A stretch of 64,000 bases of DNA from an uncultured Collinsella sp. (GTDB lineage: Bacteria > Actinomycetota > Coriobacteriia > Coriobacteriales > Coriobacteriaceae), in contig CAUBVH010000011.1 in assembly GCA_958439425.1 (NCBI GenBank), forward strand, positions 7,532 to 71,531. The letters are read 5' to 3'. Below are positions 10,153 through 19,328 of this stretch, in pieces. Below the pieces are notes generated by a model. It worked only from the letters and a program-made list of their open reading frames with translations, made no database searches and was not told the origin of the DNA. How positions within the stretch are numbered: the first letter of the stretch is position 1; every line of letters starts with the position of its first letter. The translations under genes were made by a program, and so were the position numbers.

Positions 10153-11300
10153 TGGCCGAGGCTTTAGAGGTAACGCCCGCCGAGCTGGACGCGTTTGCGG
10201 ACCGGCTCGGCGAGGTCGAGTCGTATCTTCATTTGGACGAGAAGCGCACGCGCGTGACCGAGCTCGAGGCAAAAAGCGTGGCCCCCGGCTTTTGGGATGA
10301 CGCCGACGCCGCTCGCGCCACCATGGAGGAGATCGCTCGCGCCAAGGAAGATATCGCTGCCGTGGATACCGCGCGCGGCGAGCTATCTGACGCCCGCGCG
10401 GCGCTGGAGCTTGCCGAGGAGATGGGCGACGACCCCGATGCCGCCGCATTGCGCGAGGAGGCTGCCGCTACGGCAGAACGCCTGGCCCGCGCTATCGACG
10501 AGCTCGAGCTTTCGAGCTGGTTTACCGGTGAGTTCGATCACGGCGACGCGATTGTGACCATCAAGCCCGGACAGGGTGGCCTGGAGGCACAGGACTGGAC
10601 CTTCATGCTCTTTAAGATGTACATGAAGTACTGCCAGCGTCGCGGCTGGAAGGTCACCATTAACGACTGCCCCGCGGCTGAGGTCATCGGCATCGACCGT
10701 GCGACCTTTACCGTCGAGGGCAAGGACGCGTTTGGCATGCTGCGCGCCGAGGCCGGCGTTCACCGCCTGGTACGCATCAGCCCCACCGATGATAAGAAGC
10801 GCCGCCAGACCACGTTTGCCGGCGTCGAGGTCATTCCCGTGTTGCCTGACGATATCGACATCGAGATCAGTCCCGACGATATCCGCGTGGACGTGTATCA
10901 CGCGAGCGGTCCGGGCGGCCAGGGCGTCAACACCACCGACTCTGCCGTACGCGTGACGCATTTTCCCAGCGGCATCGTTGTCACTTGCCAAAACGAGCGC
11001 AGCCAGATTCAAAACAAGGCCGCGTGCATGCAGATTCTCAAGGCCCGTCTGTACGAGATCGAGCTCGAGAAGCGCGCCGAGGCCCTGGATGAGATTCGCG
11101 GGCCCAAGACCACGATCGGTTTTGGCAACCAGATTCGCAGCTACGTGCTCTACCCGTATCAGATGGTCAAGGACCTGCGCACGGGCGTGGAGACCAGCAA
11201 CGTCGAGGCCGTTCTCGACGATGGCGATCTGGATCCGTTTGTGATCGGCTACCATCGTTGGGCAACCGGCAACGCCGATGCGGAAGCATCGTCTGCCTAG
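10152..11300 (+). CDS. prfB: peptide chain release factor 2
   Basis: RF2 releases peptides at UGA and UAA. The protein has 382 residues and starts at the ATG overlapping the secA stop. The catalytic GGQ is at 255-257 (SGPGGQGVN). Two features are unusual. First, the reading frame is continuous: the common in-frame UGA near codon 25 with +1 frameshift autoregulation is absent. Second, the stop-codon-reading tripeptide, SPF in typical RF2, is S210-P211-T212 (VRISPTDDKKRRQTTF). RF1 has PxT at this place, so this RF2 combines the RF2 Ser with an RF1-like Thr. Everything else (GVHRLVR, DDIDIEI) is RF2-like. Confidence 0.95.
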
Positions 11301-11390
11301 GCACATGATTGGCTCCGGGTCGATGCAAACACTGCGCAGGGGTGGTATTTGCCCGGTGAATCGGTAGAATCGAATACAGCAAGAAGTTCA

Positions 11391-11418
11391 AAGCGCACTC
11401 GTTTGGGTGCGCTTTTTT
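11391..11418 (+). terminator. intrinsic terminator between prfB and the YitT gene
   Basis: AAGCGCAC (11391-11398) pairs with GTGCGCTT (11407-11414), followed by a T run to 11418. The GGGAGG ribosome site of the next gene starts only 3 nt later, so the hairpin is also in the immediate leader of that gene. Confidence 0.85.
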
Positions 11419-11430
11419 GAGGGAGGCAGC

Positions 11431-12321
11431 ATGGCATATCGTCTGGACATCAAGCGCATTCTTTCGATGAACTTCTTTCATGACTTGCCCAAGATTATGT
11501 TTGGCTGCGCCCTGGCAGCTATCGCGACCGACCTGTTTTTGATCCCCAACGGCCTTGCCGCCGGCGGCGTCACAGGCCTTGCCACCATTATTCAGGCGGT
11601 CGGCGCCTCGCATGGCATATCGCTTCCCGTCGGTATCCAGACCATCGTGATGAATGCCTTGCTGCTGCTGGTTGTTATGCGCGAGGGTGGCATGTTCTAC
11701 GTGGTGCAGACGGCGACCGGTTTTGTGCTGCTGGGTTTTTTCACCGACCTGTTCGCTCCGTTTGTGGCGCCGCTGGCACATGCCGACCTGATGCTGCCCG
11801 CTATGTGGGGCGGCATTATCACGGGCATCGGGTATGGCATGGTGTTGCGCGCCGGTGCCAACACTGGCGGCTCTGACACGATCGGCCAGATCATCTCGCG
11901 CAACACATCGCTGCCGGTTGGCTCGACCGTCATGGCGATCGATGTTGCCGTGTGCGCGCTGTCGGCCCCGGTCTTTTCGGTCGAAAACGCGCTGTATGCG
12001 GGCCTTTCGATGGTCATTAGCGGCTACGTGATCGATGCCGTGGTCGACGGTGGCAACAGGCGCCGTATGGTGCTCATCATCTCGGACAAGTTTCCCGATA
12101 TCGCGGCCGACATCATGTATGGCCTGGGCCGCGGCTGCACCAAGTTTAGGGCGACCGGCATGTACTCGGGTGCCGAGAAGCCGGTGATCATGGTCATTGT
12201 GAGCCGCCGCGAGCTCAACACCCTCAAAACGATCGTGCGCGAGCGCGATCCTCACGCCATTGTGACGGTCGCCGACGTTACGGAAACCTTCGGTGAGGGA
12301 TTCAAGGACATTAACGCGTAG
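11431..12321 (+). CDS. YitT family membrane protein (DUF161/DUF2179)
   Basis: The protein is 296 residues long and starts at ATG 11431 with GGGAGG 5 nt upstream (an earlier in-frame start at 11407 lies inside the terminator). Five or six membrane segments cover residues 20-180 and include the family-typical LIPNGLAAGGVTGLATI and GANTGGSDTI. They are followed by a soluble C-terminal DUF2179 domain (about 205-290; IISDKFPDI, TGMYSGAEKPVIMVIVSRREL). Substrate is unknown for this family. The gene appears monocistronic. Confidence 0.9.
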   Translation: MAYRLDIKRILSMNFFHDLPKIMFGCALAAIATDLFLIPNGLAAGGVTGLATIIQAVGASHGISLPVGIQTIVMNALLLLVVMREGGMFYVVQTATGFVLLGFFTDLFAPFVAPLAHADLMLPAMWGGIITGIGYGMVLRAGANTGGSDTIGQIISRNTSLPVGSTVMAIDVAVCALSAPVFSVENALYAGLSMVISGYVIDAVVDGGNRRRMVLIISDKFPDIAADIMYGLGRGCTKFRATGMYSGAEKPVIMVIVSRRELNTLKTIVRERDPHAIVTVADVTETFGEGFKDINA

Positions 12322-12529
12322 GGCCGACTGCGTTCCATCCAAAAGACGTTCACATTGATAAACCGTTTCATCAGCGGTTCTGCCTGCTCAATTGTTCAAA
12401 TAATGATAAATACTCTGGTAAAGCTTCCAGTTTCCAGCATAATGAATGACGTACGTGCATCGCGGCTGTGTTGGGACTACCTTTCCGTGCCGTGCGCATC
12501 TTGTCTTAAGAGGATGAAAGGAAGGCACA

Positions 12530-13360
12530 ATGAGCGACGAAGAGCTCAAAAAGGTTGCCAACGAGGTAAGGAAGGGCATCGTCACCGGCGTGCACGCTGC
12601 CAAGTCCGGCCATCCGGGCGGTTCGCTCGGCGCTGCCGACATCATGACCTATCTGTACTTTGAGGAAATGAACGTCGACCCGGCCGACCCCCGCAAGGCC
12701 GACCGCGATCGCTTCGTGCTTTCCAAGGGTCATTGCGCGCCTGGTCTGTACGCTGTGCTCGCCGAGCGCGGATTCTTCCCCAAGGAGGATCTCGAGACGC
12801 TGCGCCACATCGGCAGCCACCTGCAGGGTCACCCCAACATGAACGACACCCCGGGCGTCGATATGTCCACCGGTTCGCTCGGCCAGGGCATCTCCGCCGC
12901 CGTGGGCATGGCCGTTGCCGCCAAGCACTGGGGCGACGACTATCGCACCTACGCCCTGCTGGGCGACGGCGAGAGCGAGGAGGGCCAGGTTTGGGAGGCC
13001 GCCATGTTTGCCGGCAACCAGCAGCTTGACAACCTCTGCGTGATCGTCGACCACAACGGCCTGCAGATCGACGGCCCCGTCGAGGAGGTCAACGACCCCA
13101 TGCCGCTCGCCGACAAGTTCCGCGCCTTCAAGTTCCACGTGGTGGAGCTCGCCGACGGCAACGATTTCGATCAGATCCGCGCCGCCTTTGCCGAGGCCCG
13201 CGCCACCAAGGGTCAGCCGACCGCCATCATCGCCGAGACCACCAAGGGCAAGGGCGTTTCCTTTATGGAGAACCAGGTGGGTTGGCACGGCAAGGCCCCC
13301 AACGATGAACAGTTTGAGCAGGCCATGGCAGAGCTCACGGCCGCCGGAGAGGAGCTCTAG
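12530..13360 (+). CDS. transketolase, N-terminal (TPP-binding) subunit
   Basis: This is the first half of a split transketolase (276 residues). Visible features are the His of SGHPGGSLGAADIMTYLYF (about 25-43), LSKGHCAPGLYA, GSLGQG and the TPP/Mg motif GDGESEEGQVWEA, then VDHNGLQIDG. The start at ATG 12530 has AAGGAAGG upstream. The next gene begins 1 nt after the stop and supplies the pyrimidine-binding and C-terminal domains, so the two form one enzyme of the non-oxidative pentose phosphate pathway. Split forms are common in anaerobes. Confidence 0.95.
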   Translation: MSDEELKKVANEVRKGIVTGVHAAKSGHPGGSLGAADIMTYLYFEEMNVDPADPRKADRDRFVLSKGHCAPGLYAVLAERGFFPKEDLETLRHIGSHLQGHPNMNDTPGVDMSTGSLGQGISAAVGMAVAAKHWGDDYRTYALLGDGESEEGQVWEAAMFAGNQQLDNLCVIVDHNGLQIDGPVEEVNDPMPLADKFRAFKFHVVELADGNDFDQIRAAFAEARATKGQPTAIIAETTKGKGVSFMENQVGWHGKAPNDEQFEQAMAELTAAGEEL

Positions 13361-13361
13361 G

Positions 13362-14303
13362 ATGGCAGACGTCAAGAAAATCGCCACGCGCGTAAGCTAC
13401 GGTGAGGCCCTCGTCGAGCTCGCCAACGAGCACGATGACTTTGTGGTCCTCGACGCCGACCTGGCCGCCGCCACGCAGACCGGCAAGTTTAAGGCAGCCT
13501 GCCCCGACCGCTTCTTCGATGTGGGCATTGCCGAGAGCAATCTGATGGGTGTTGCCGCCGGTATCGCGACCACCGGCCGCGTTGCTTTTGCGAGCACCTT
13601 TGCCATGTTTGCCGCTGGCCGCGCCTTTGAGCAGGTCCGCAACTCCATCGGCTATCCGCACCTTAACGTTAAGATCGGTGCCACGCACGCCGGTATCTCG
13701 GTGGGCGAGGACGGCGCCACGCACCAGTGCTGCGAGGATATCGCCCTCATGCGCGTCATCCCCGGCATGACCGTTATCGTTCCCGCCGACGACGTGGAGG
13801 CTCGTGCCGTGACGTGCGCCGCCTACGAGTGCGACGGCCCCGTGTACATGCGCTTTGCCCGTCTGGCCTCGCCGGTCATCAACGACCCCGAGACCTACAA
13901 GTTCGAGGTAGGCAAGGGCATCGTCATGCGCGAGGGCACCGACGTCACCATCATCGCCTGCGGCCTAATGGTCGGCGAGGCCCTCGAGGCCGCCGAGCAG
14001 CTCGCTGCCGAGGGCATCGATGCCGAGGTCATCAACATGCACACCATCAAGCCCATCGACGCCGACCTGATCGTCAAGAGCGCCACCAAGACCGGTCACG
14101 TCGTGACCGTCGAGGAGCACTCCGTGATCGGTGGCCTGGGCAGCGCCGTTGCCGACGTTCTGTGTGAGCAGTGCCCGACGCCGCTCAAGAAGATTGGCGT
14201 CAACGACACCTTCGGCGAGTCCGGCCCGGGTGCCGAGCTCCTGCACAAGTACGGCCTGGACGCCGCCAACATCGTGGCGACCACCAAGGAGTTCTTGGCA
14301 TAA
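13362..14303 (+). CDS. transketolase, C-terminal subunit
   Basis: This subunit has 313 residues. It contains the pyrimidine-binding domain (GIAESNLMGVAAGIATTGRVAF, with the catalytic-type Glu) at about 55-80, a THAGISVGEDGATHQ segment, and the C-terminal regulatory domain (about 190-310, GLMVGEALEAAEQLAAEGI). It is coupled to the N-terminal subunit (gap of 1 nt). Similar halves can belong to DXP synthase-like enzymes, but the pairing with a transketolase N-terminal half makes transketolase the better call. Confidence 0.95.
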   Translation: MADVKKIATRVSYGEALVELANEHDDFVVLDADLAAATQTGKFKAACPDRFFDVGIAESNLMGVAAGIATTGRVAFASTFAMFAAGRAFEQVRNSIGYPHLNVKIGATHAGISVGEDGATHQCCEDIALMRVIPGMTVIVPADDVEARAVTCAAYECDGPVYMRFARLASPVINDPETYKFEVGKGIVMREGTDVTIIACGLMVGEALEAAEQLAAEGIDAEVINMHTIKPIDADLIVKSATKTGHVVTVEEHSVIGGLGSAVADVLCEQCPTPLKKIGVNDTFGESGPGAELLHKYGLDAANIVATTKEFLA

Positions 14304-14351
14304 GGCAAGACGAGGCAAAGTATCGCGTCGACAACCGCAAACAAGCCAGAA

Positions 14352-14386
14352 CAGGGGCGTCCTCAAAGAGGGCGCCCCTGTTTTTG
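14352..14386 (+). terminator. intrinsic terminator after transketolase
   Basis: CAGGGGCGTCCTC pairs with GAGGGCGCCCCTG around AAA, followed by TTTTT. Confidence 0.9.
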
Positions 14387-14522
14387 TTGAATTTAAATTA
14401 GAGTCCTGTCAAGCAAAGTTCCCATGGGGAAACGGGCCCATCTTAACAAAGTGCAATTCAGACCCTTCCAACTTTGTATGCGCAGCATCTCAAGTTGGTG
14501 CGTCGGCCCCATAGTAGCCGCA

Positions 14523-14650
14523 GGCCGGGCGCAGGGTTACCTCCCAAATCTTTCCGCAGCGCAGGCCGGCGTTTGTCCGCAGCTCCGCAGGAGCAGGACA
14601 AATGCCGGCCATGCGCGAGGACGATTTGGGAGGTAACCCTGCGCCCGGCC
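14523..14650. repeat. 128-nt nested hairpin element upstream of ftsE
   Basis: A perfect 28-bp inverted repeat (14523-14550 with 14623-14650; outer ends GGCCGGGCGCAGGG and CCCTGCGCCCGGCC) encloses a second stem of about 20 bp. That inner stem pairs GCGCAGGCCGGCGTTTGTCC with GGACAAATGCCGGCCATGCGC, with one bulge and one wobble, and its apex is GCTCCGCAGGAGC. Almost the whole element folds on itself. It lies in a 450-nt gap between transketolase and ftsE with no gene. It could be a non-autonomous mobile element or a structured RNA; neither strand carries a T run after it. Confidence 0.8.
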
Positions 14651-14753
14651 GGTGAGACCCAAACCCCGCCATGCTTCTTATGTGCAGCAAAGCTAATGCT
14701 GCTAAAATACTAAGCGCTCATGTAGTTTAAACGCACGACGATAAGGAGCACCA

Positions 14754-15974
14754 GTGGGTAACCACTTCCGTACCTCCGGTGCGGGCGATGATGCCCCCAA
14801 GACGCAGACAGGCGTCCAGGGCAGTCGTTTCGCCACTCCGGATTCAGAGGGCCAGCCTGTTGCTCAGGCCCCCGCTCAGCCGGCAGATCAGGCACAGCCG
14901 GCATCCGATCCCTTTGCCTACAATCCCACCAGCGATGCTGCGCTTTCCGGCACGGCGGGTTTTGAGCCCGTTCAGGCTGTGACCGCTCGCGTGGAGCAGC
15001 CTCAGGCTGGCGCCGCCGCGCCGCAGCCTAGCATGGCCGGCATTCCCGACCCCATGGCTCCTGCGACACCGGCTCCTCAGCCTGCGCAGTCTGGCCTCTT
15101 TGCCGCTATTCCCGATCCCACGCAGCCTGCTGCCCCGGTGGTCGAGAGCGATCAGGCAGCCGAGGTCGCAAGCCTCGATAACGCGCTCAACAACCCCGAT
15201 TTTACGTCGGTGTTTGCGCCCATCGATCCGCAGGCCAGCCGCAAGAAGATGGCCAAGCAGGCCGGTGTCGAGCCCGTCATCCTTATGGAGCATGTCACCA
15301 AGATCTATCCGGCACAGCCCAACAAGCCTGCACTCGACGACATCAACATCGAGATCTATCCGGGCGAGTTCGTCTTCCTGGTCGGTCACTCCGGCTCGGG
15401 TAAGACCACGCTGCTGTCGACGTTCAACCGCGACGTCAAGCCGACGAGCGGTCGCATCCTGGTTGCCGGTCAGGACCTCATGAAGATCAAGAACCGCAAG
15501 GTTCCGTTCCTGCGCCGCCAGATTGGCGCCGTGTTCCAGGACTTTAAGCTCCTGCCGCAAAAAACCGCCTACGAAAACGTGGCGTTTGCTCTGCAGTGCA
15601 TCGGCAAGCCCAAGGGCGTCATTCGCAGCCAGGTGCCCGAGGTGCTGCGTCTGGTCGGTCTGGCCGATCAGATGGACTCGCTGCCCGACCAGCTTTCCGG
15701 TGGCGAGCAGCAGCGCGTTGCCGTCGCCCGCGCTATGGTCAACCGTCCGCCGCTGCTGATCTGCGACGAGCCCACGGGTAACCTCGACCCGGCGATCTCG
15801 CTGGGCATCATGAAGCTGCTCGAGCGCATTAACCGCACCGGCACCACCGTGATCGTCGCCACGCACGACCGCGAGATGGTCGATAGCATGCACCGTCGCG
15901 TGATTGCCCTCGAGGGCGGCCACGTTATCCGCGACCAGGAGAGGGGAGGTTACGGCAACTATGGCACCAACTAA
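14754..15974 (+). CDS. ftsE: cell division ATPase FtsE with a long disordered N-terminus
   Basis: The protein has 406 residues; FtsE proper (about 230 residues) starts near residue 174 (PVILMEHVTKIYP). Walker A is GHSGSGKTT, the signature LSGGEQQR, Walker B LLICDEP and the switch THD. The FtsE hallmark QDFKLLPQKTAYENVAF is present. Residues 1-170 are rich in Pro, Ala and Gln with no fold visible. The GTG start at 14754 has ATAAGGAGC upstream; no in-frame start with a better site lies closer to the ATPase domain. FtsEX couples to cell-wall hydrolases at the septum. It overlaps ftsX by 14 nt. Confidence 0.93.
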   Translation: MGNHFRTSGAGDDAPKTQTGVQGSRFATPDSEGQPVAQAPAQPADQAQPASDPFAYNPTSDAALSGTAGFEPVQAVTARVEQPQAGAAAPQPSMAGIPDPMAPATPAPQPAQSGLFAAIPDPTQPAAPVVESDQAAEVASLDNALNNPDFTSVFAPIDPQASRKKMAKQAGVEPVILMEHVTKIYPAQPNKPALDDINIEIYPGEFVFLVGHSGSGKTTLLSTFNRDVKPTSGRILVAGQDLMKIKNRKVPFLRRQIGAVFQDFKLLPQKTAYENVAFALQCIGKPKGVIRSQVPEVLRLVGLADQMDSLPDQLSGGEQQRVAVARAMVNRPPLLICDEPTGNLDPAISLGIMKLLERINRTGTTVIVATHDREMVDSMHRRVIALEGGHVIRDQERGGYGNYGTN

Positions 15975-16881
15975 CGTGGGCTACTCCTTCAAAGAGGCAA
16001 TCAGCCACTTCTTCCGTAACTGGACTACCTCGCTCGGCGCCGTCATCACGATCTTCCTTTCGCTGTTTATCATCGGCCTGTTCATCATGGGCTCCGCGAT
16101 GCTGAACTCCGTGATCGGCACCGTCGAGGATCAGGTTGTCATCAACGCGTTCATTAGCGATGACGCCGATCAGGCCGATGTTCAGGCCTTTGAGGCCGAG
16201 CTCAAAACGTGGAGTAACGTGAAGTCCGTGACCTATAAGGACAAGGACGACGCGCTGGCCGAGTACACGAGCAAGATGTCGGGTAACGCCGACGCCACCA
16301 TGAGCGCGCTCGACGGCCAGAACCCGCTGCCCGCCTCCTTCGCCATTGAGATGGATGACCCGTCTCAGGTCGAGAGCACGGCAAAGAAGCTCAAGAAGAA
16401 CGCCGACTTCCAGAAGATCGCGGATGACGGCGACGTCAACGCGAGCGTGCTGTACGGCCAGGAGGAAGTGAGCCGCCTGTTCCAGGTGACCAACTACATC
16501 CGCATCGCCGCCGTGGTGCTCGTTGGCCTTCTGACCTTTATCGCATTCATCTTCATCAACAACACGATTCGCCTGTCCATCACGGCGCGTCGTCGTGAGA
16601 TTGCGATTATGCGTCTGGTCGGCGCCAGCAACGGCTTCATTCGCGGCCCGTTTATCACCGAGGGCGTACTGCAGGCCATTTTGGGCTCGCTGCTTTCCAT
16701 CGGTGTTCTGGAGCTGCTGCGCAATCTGATGATTCCGCGTCTGCAGGAGAGCATCGGCTGGACGTCGTTTGCCCTGCCGATGCAGTACTACCTGGTGACC
16801 TATGCTGCGCTGATTCTGGTCGGCGTGATTATCGGTCTCTTTGGTTCTGCCATCGCCATGCGCCGCTACCTGCGCGTGTAG
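15961..16881 (+). CDS. ftsX: cell division permease FtsX
   Basis: This has 306 residues. It shows a cytoplasmic N-terminus, transmembrane helix 1 (about 23-47), an extracellular domain (about 48-175) and three more helices (about 178-202, 232-255 and 275-297), with the FtsX/MacB-type ITARRREIAIMRLVGAS loop. The start at ATG 15961 lies inside the 3' end of ftsE, with GGGGAGG 11 nt upstream. It transmits the ATPase state of FtsE to periplasmic peptidoglycan hydrolases. Confidence 0.96.
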   Translation: MAPTNVGYSFKEAISHFFRNWTTSLGAVITIFLSLFIIGLFIMGSAMLNSVIGTVEDQVVINAFISDDADQADVQAFEAELKTWSNVKSVTYKDKDDALAEYTSKMSGNADATMSALDGQNPLPASFAIEMDDPSQVESTAKKLKKNADFQKIADDGDVNASVLYGQEEVSRLFQVTNYIRIAAVVLVGLLTFIAFIFINNTIRLSITARRREIAIMRLVGASNGFIRGPFITEGVLQAILGSLLSIGVLELLRNLMIPRLQESIGWTSFALPMQYYLVTYAALILVGVIIGLFGSAIAMRRYLRV

Positions 16882-16904
16882 GCATGCCTGGAATTCACCC
16901 TTCC

Positions 16905-16938
16905 AACGGGTCGTCTCTTATGGGGCGGCCCGTTTTTT
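16905..16938 (+). terminator. intrinsic terminator after ftsX
   Basis: AACGGGTCG pairs with CGGCCCGTT, followed by TTTTTT. Confidence 0.85.
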
Positions 16939-17015
16939 GATCCCTAGGGGACGGCAGGAAAGCGAATCATTTGGGTAGACTCTTTGGAGTTCGCAATCGA
17001 TAGCAAGGAGGCGCC

Positions 17016-19151
17016 ATGGGGCGCAATAACAAGCATAAGCGTGGAGCTCGCAATAAGCGCGGGCCGGTGCGCAGCGAACGCCGTCCGAGCCTGACCGGGC
17101 GCGTGCAGCTCCATGAGCACAGTGCCTATGTCATAACCGAGAATGGCGACTACAAGGTCATGGGTCGCGGCAAGCGTGAGATCATGGACGGCGATACCGT
17201 TGCCGTGAGCATTAAGAACAGCCCGCATGGCGAGCGTCGCGCCGTGATCGAGGGCGTGGTTGAGCGCGCAGCTATAAGCGTGGTGGGCACGTACCAGACC
17301 GCCGGTCCGCTCGGTGTGATTGAACCGCTCGATTCGCGCCTGAAGGCCGACTTCTTCATTCTGCCTGAGGATACCTCGGCGGATCGTCTGGGTGTCCACC
17401 CGGGTGATGCCGTTGTCGCGCGCATTTTGACCTACCCGACGCGCCTGGAATCGGGCACCGTGACGATCGAACGCCGCATTGGCGGAGATGACGCGCCCGA
17501 TTTGGGCGTTCAATATGTGATGGCGCGTTATGGCTATACCGATAGCTATCCCGAGGCCGCGCTGGACGAGGCCGAGGGGCTTTCGCTCGATGTGTCCGCG
17601 GCGCTTAAGGACCCGCTCCGCCGCGATCTGCGCGACCGCTTTGTCATCACGATCGACCCGGTCGACGCGCGCGACTTTGACGATGCCATTTCGCTTGAGC
17701 GCACGCCCGAGGGTGGCTACAAGCTGGGCGTGCATATCGCCGACGTTTCACACTATGTGGCTTGGGACGGGCATATCGATCTTGAGGCTCGCCATCGTAC
17801 GACATCGGTGTATCTGGCCGATCGCGTGCTTCCCATGCTGCCCGAGCGCCTGTCTAATGACCTGTGCTCGCTTCGCCCTGACGAGGACCGTCTTGCGTTT
17901 ACCGTCGATATCGAGCTCGATGCGCAGGGTCGCGTGCGGCATTACGATCCGTACCCCAGCGTGATTCGCTCGCGTGTGCGTATGGACTATGACGGCGCCG
18001 AGGCGCTGCTGGTGCGTGCCGGCGCGGTGGAGTATGGGGTGCTGGAGGGTGCCGCCGAGGATGTTGCGGCTGCCGAGGCCTCGCGCGAGGAGGCGCTTGA
18101 GCGTGGGCTTGCATGCGAAGAGGCAGCCCGCGGCTATAACGTCGACCTGGGTGATTTTTTGGTTGCCGCCAACGAGCTTGCGGAGCTCCGCCGCCGCATT
18201 CGTCGCGCGCGCGGTTCGGTCGACTTTGATACGGCCGAGATCCGCGCGCTCTTGGACGAGGACGGTGTGCCCGTGCAGATCGTGGCCCGCGAGCGCTCGT
18301 GCGCCACGTCGCTAATCGAGGAGGCCATGCTGCTCGCCAACGAGTGCGTGGCCGAGTGGCTGGCCGACCGCGACATTGAGGCTTGCTATCGCGTGCACGA
18401 TGATCCCAGTCCCGATAGCCTGCACGGTGCCGCCGTGGCGTTGGCGCAGCTGGGCATCATCGATGATCGCCGCGCGGCCGGTATTGCCCTGGGGAGTCCC
18501 GATGAGCTGCAGGCTGCAGTCGATGCTGCCGCCGGTACGGCCAACGCACCGCTCGTCAACACGCTGCTTCTGCGCAGCATGCAGCGCGCGCTGTACAAGC
18601 CGCACAACGAGGGCCACTTTGCGCTCGCCGCGCCGTGCTACTGTCACTTTACGAGTCCCATCCGTCGCTACCCCGATCTGGTGGTGCACCGCGTACTCAA
18701 GCTGCAGTTGGCCTATGAGCAGCTCGGCGGCAAGGACGCCTTGGTCCGTACGCCGCGGCTGATCGGCAAGGGGCGCGAGTCGCTGCCGCGCATTCTGCCG
18801 CAGATCTGCCGCGCATGCAGCGATGCCGAGCGCGCGGCAGATGCCGCCAGCCATGCGACGCAAAAGATCAAGATTGCCCAGTACTATGAGGACCGTCTGG
18901 GCGAGCGCTATGCCGGAACGGTCTCATGGGTCAGCAGTATGGGCCTGTTCGTACGCTTGGACCTGACGCAGGTCGAAGGCTTGGTTTCGATCAAGAGCCT
19001 GGGCAACGAGTGGTTCGAGTTCGACGAGGACGCGCTTACGCTGACGGGCGCCGACACGGGGACTCGCTATGAACTGGGCCAGCGCGTGATTATCGAGGTC
19101 TCGCGCGTCAATACCACGCGTGGGCACTTGGACTTTAAGCTTATCCATTAG
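17016..19151 (+). CDS. rnr: ribonuclease R
   Basis: This 711-residue 3'-5' exoribonuclease has a basic N-terminus, OB-fold cold-shock domains (about 25-190), and the RNB catalytic domain with DPVDARDFDDAISLE (the metal-binding Asp cluster) near 214-228. FTSPIRRYPDLVVHR follows near 545, and a C-terminal S1 domain spans about 625-710 (YAGTVSWVSSMGLFVRL). The ATG at 17016 has CAAGGAGGCGCC upstream. It degrades structured RNA and, with SmpB (encoded at 27641) and tmRNA, takes part in trans-translation quality control. Confidence 0.96.
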   Translation: MGRNNKHKRGARNKRGPVRSERRPSLTGRVQLHEHSAYVITENGDYKVMGRGKREIMDGDTVAVSIKNSPHGERRAVIEGVVERAAISVVGTYQTAGPLGVIEPLDSRLKADFFILPEDTSADRLGVHPGDAVVARILTYPTRLESGTVTIERRIGGDDAPDLGVQYVMARYGYTDSYPEAALDEAEGLSLDVSAALKDPLRRDLRDRFVITIDPVDARDFDDAISLERTPEGGYKLGVHIADVSHYVAWDGHIDLEARHRTTSVYLADRVLPMLPERLSNDLCSLRPDEDRLAFTVDIELDAQGRVRHYDPYPSVIRSRVRMDYDGAEALLVRAGAVEYGVLEGAAEDVAAAEASREEALERGLACEEAARGYNVDLGDFLVAANELAELRRRIRRARGSVDFDTAEIRALLDEDGVPVQIVARERSCATSLIEEAMLLANECVAEWLADRDIEACYRVHDDPSPDSLHGAAVALAQLGIIDDRRAAGIALGSPDELQAAVDAAAGTANAPLVNTLLLRSMQRALYKPHNEGHFALAAPCYCHFTSPIRRYPDLVVHRVLKLQLAYEQLGGKDALVRTPRLIGKGRESLPRILPQICRACSDAERAADAASHATQKIKIAQYYEDRLGERYAGTVSWVSSMGLFVRLDLTQVEGLVSIKSLGNEWFEFDEDALTLTGADTGTRYELGQRVIIEVSRVNTTRGHLDFKLIH

Positions 19152-19176
19152 CCAAATCCCGACTCATGGCGGGAGA

Positions 19177-19208
19177 GCGGAGGGCGGTCTTTCGGGGCCG
19201 CCCTCCGC
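19177..19208 (+). terminator. GC-rich hairpin after rnr (likely terminator)
   Basis: GCGGAGGGCGG (19177-19187) pairs with CCGCCCTCCGC (19198-19208); the T tract is short (ATTTGG). Confidence 0.7.
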
Positions 19209-19270
19209 ATTTGGATCATGGCTACCTTGCCGTTTGCTCGGCCGCCCGCTTACCTGCTATTCGAGAGGTA

Positions 19271-19309
19271 AAACCTACCAAAATAAACCTGTCCCTTTTT
19301 GGCAGGTTT
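19271..19309. repeat. REP-like palindrome with GGGACAGGTT core, copy 3
   Basis: AAACCTACCAAAA and TTTTTGGCAGGTTT enclose TAAACCTGTCCC (minus strand GGGACAGGTTTA). It matches the element at 7175-7209 almost base for base. It ends 20 nt before the serine recombinase start, so it could also be a binding site for that enzyme (inference). Confidence 0.65.
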
Positions 19310-19328
19310 ACAAGAAAGCGGGGATGAG

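Noticed and set aside
14490..14713. Small ORFs on both strands over the nested hairpin
   Set aside because: The similar peptides on both strands simply reflect the inverted repeat.
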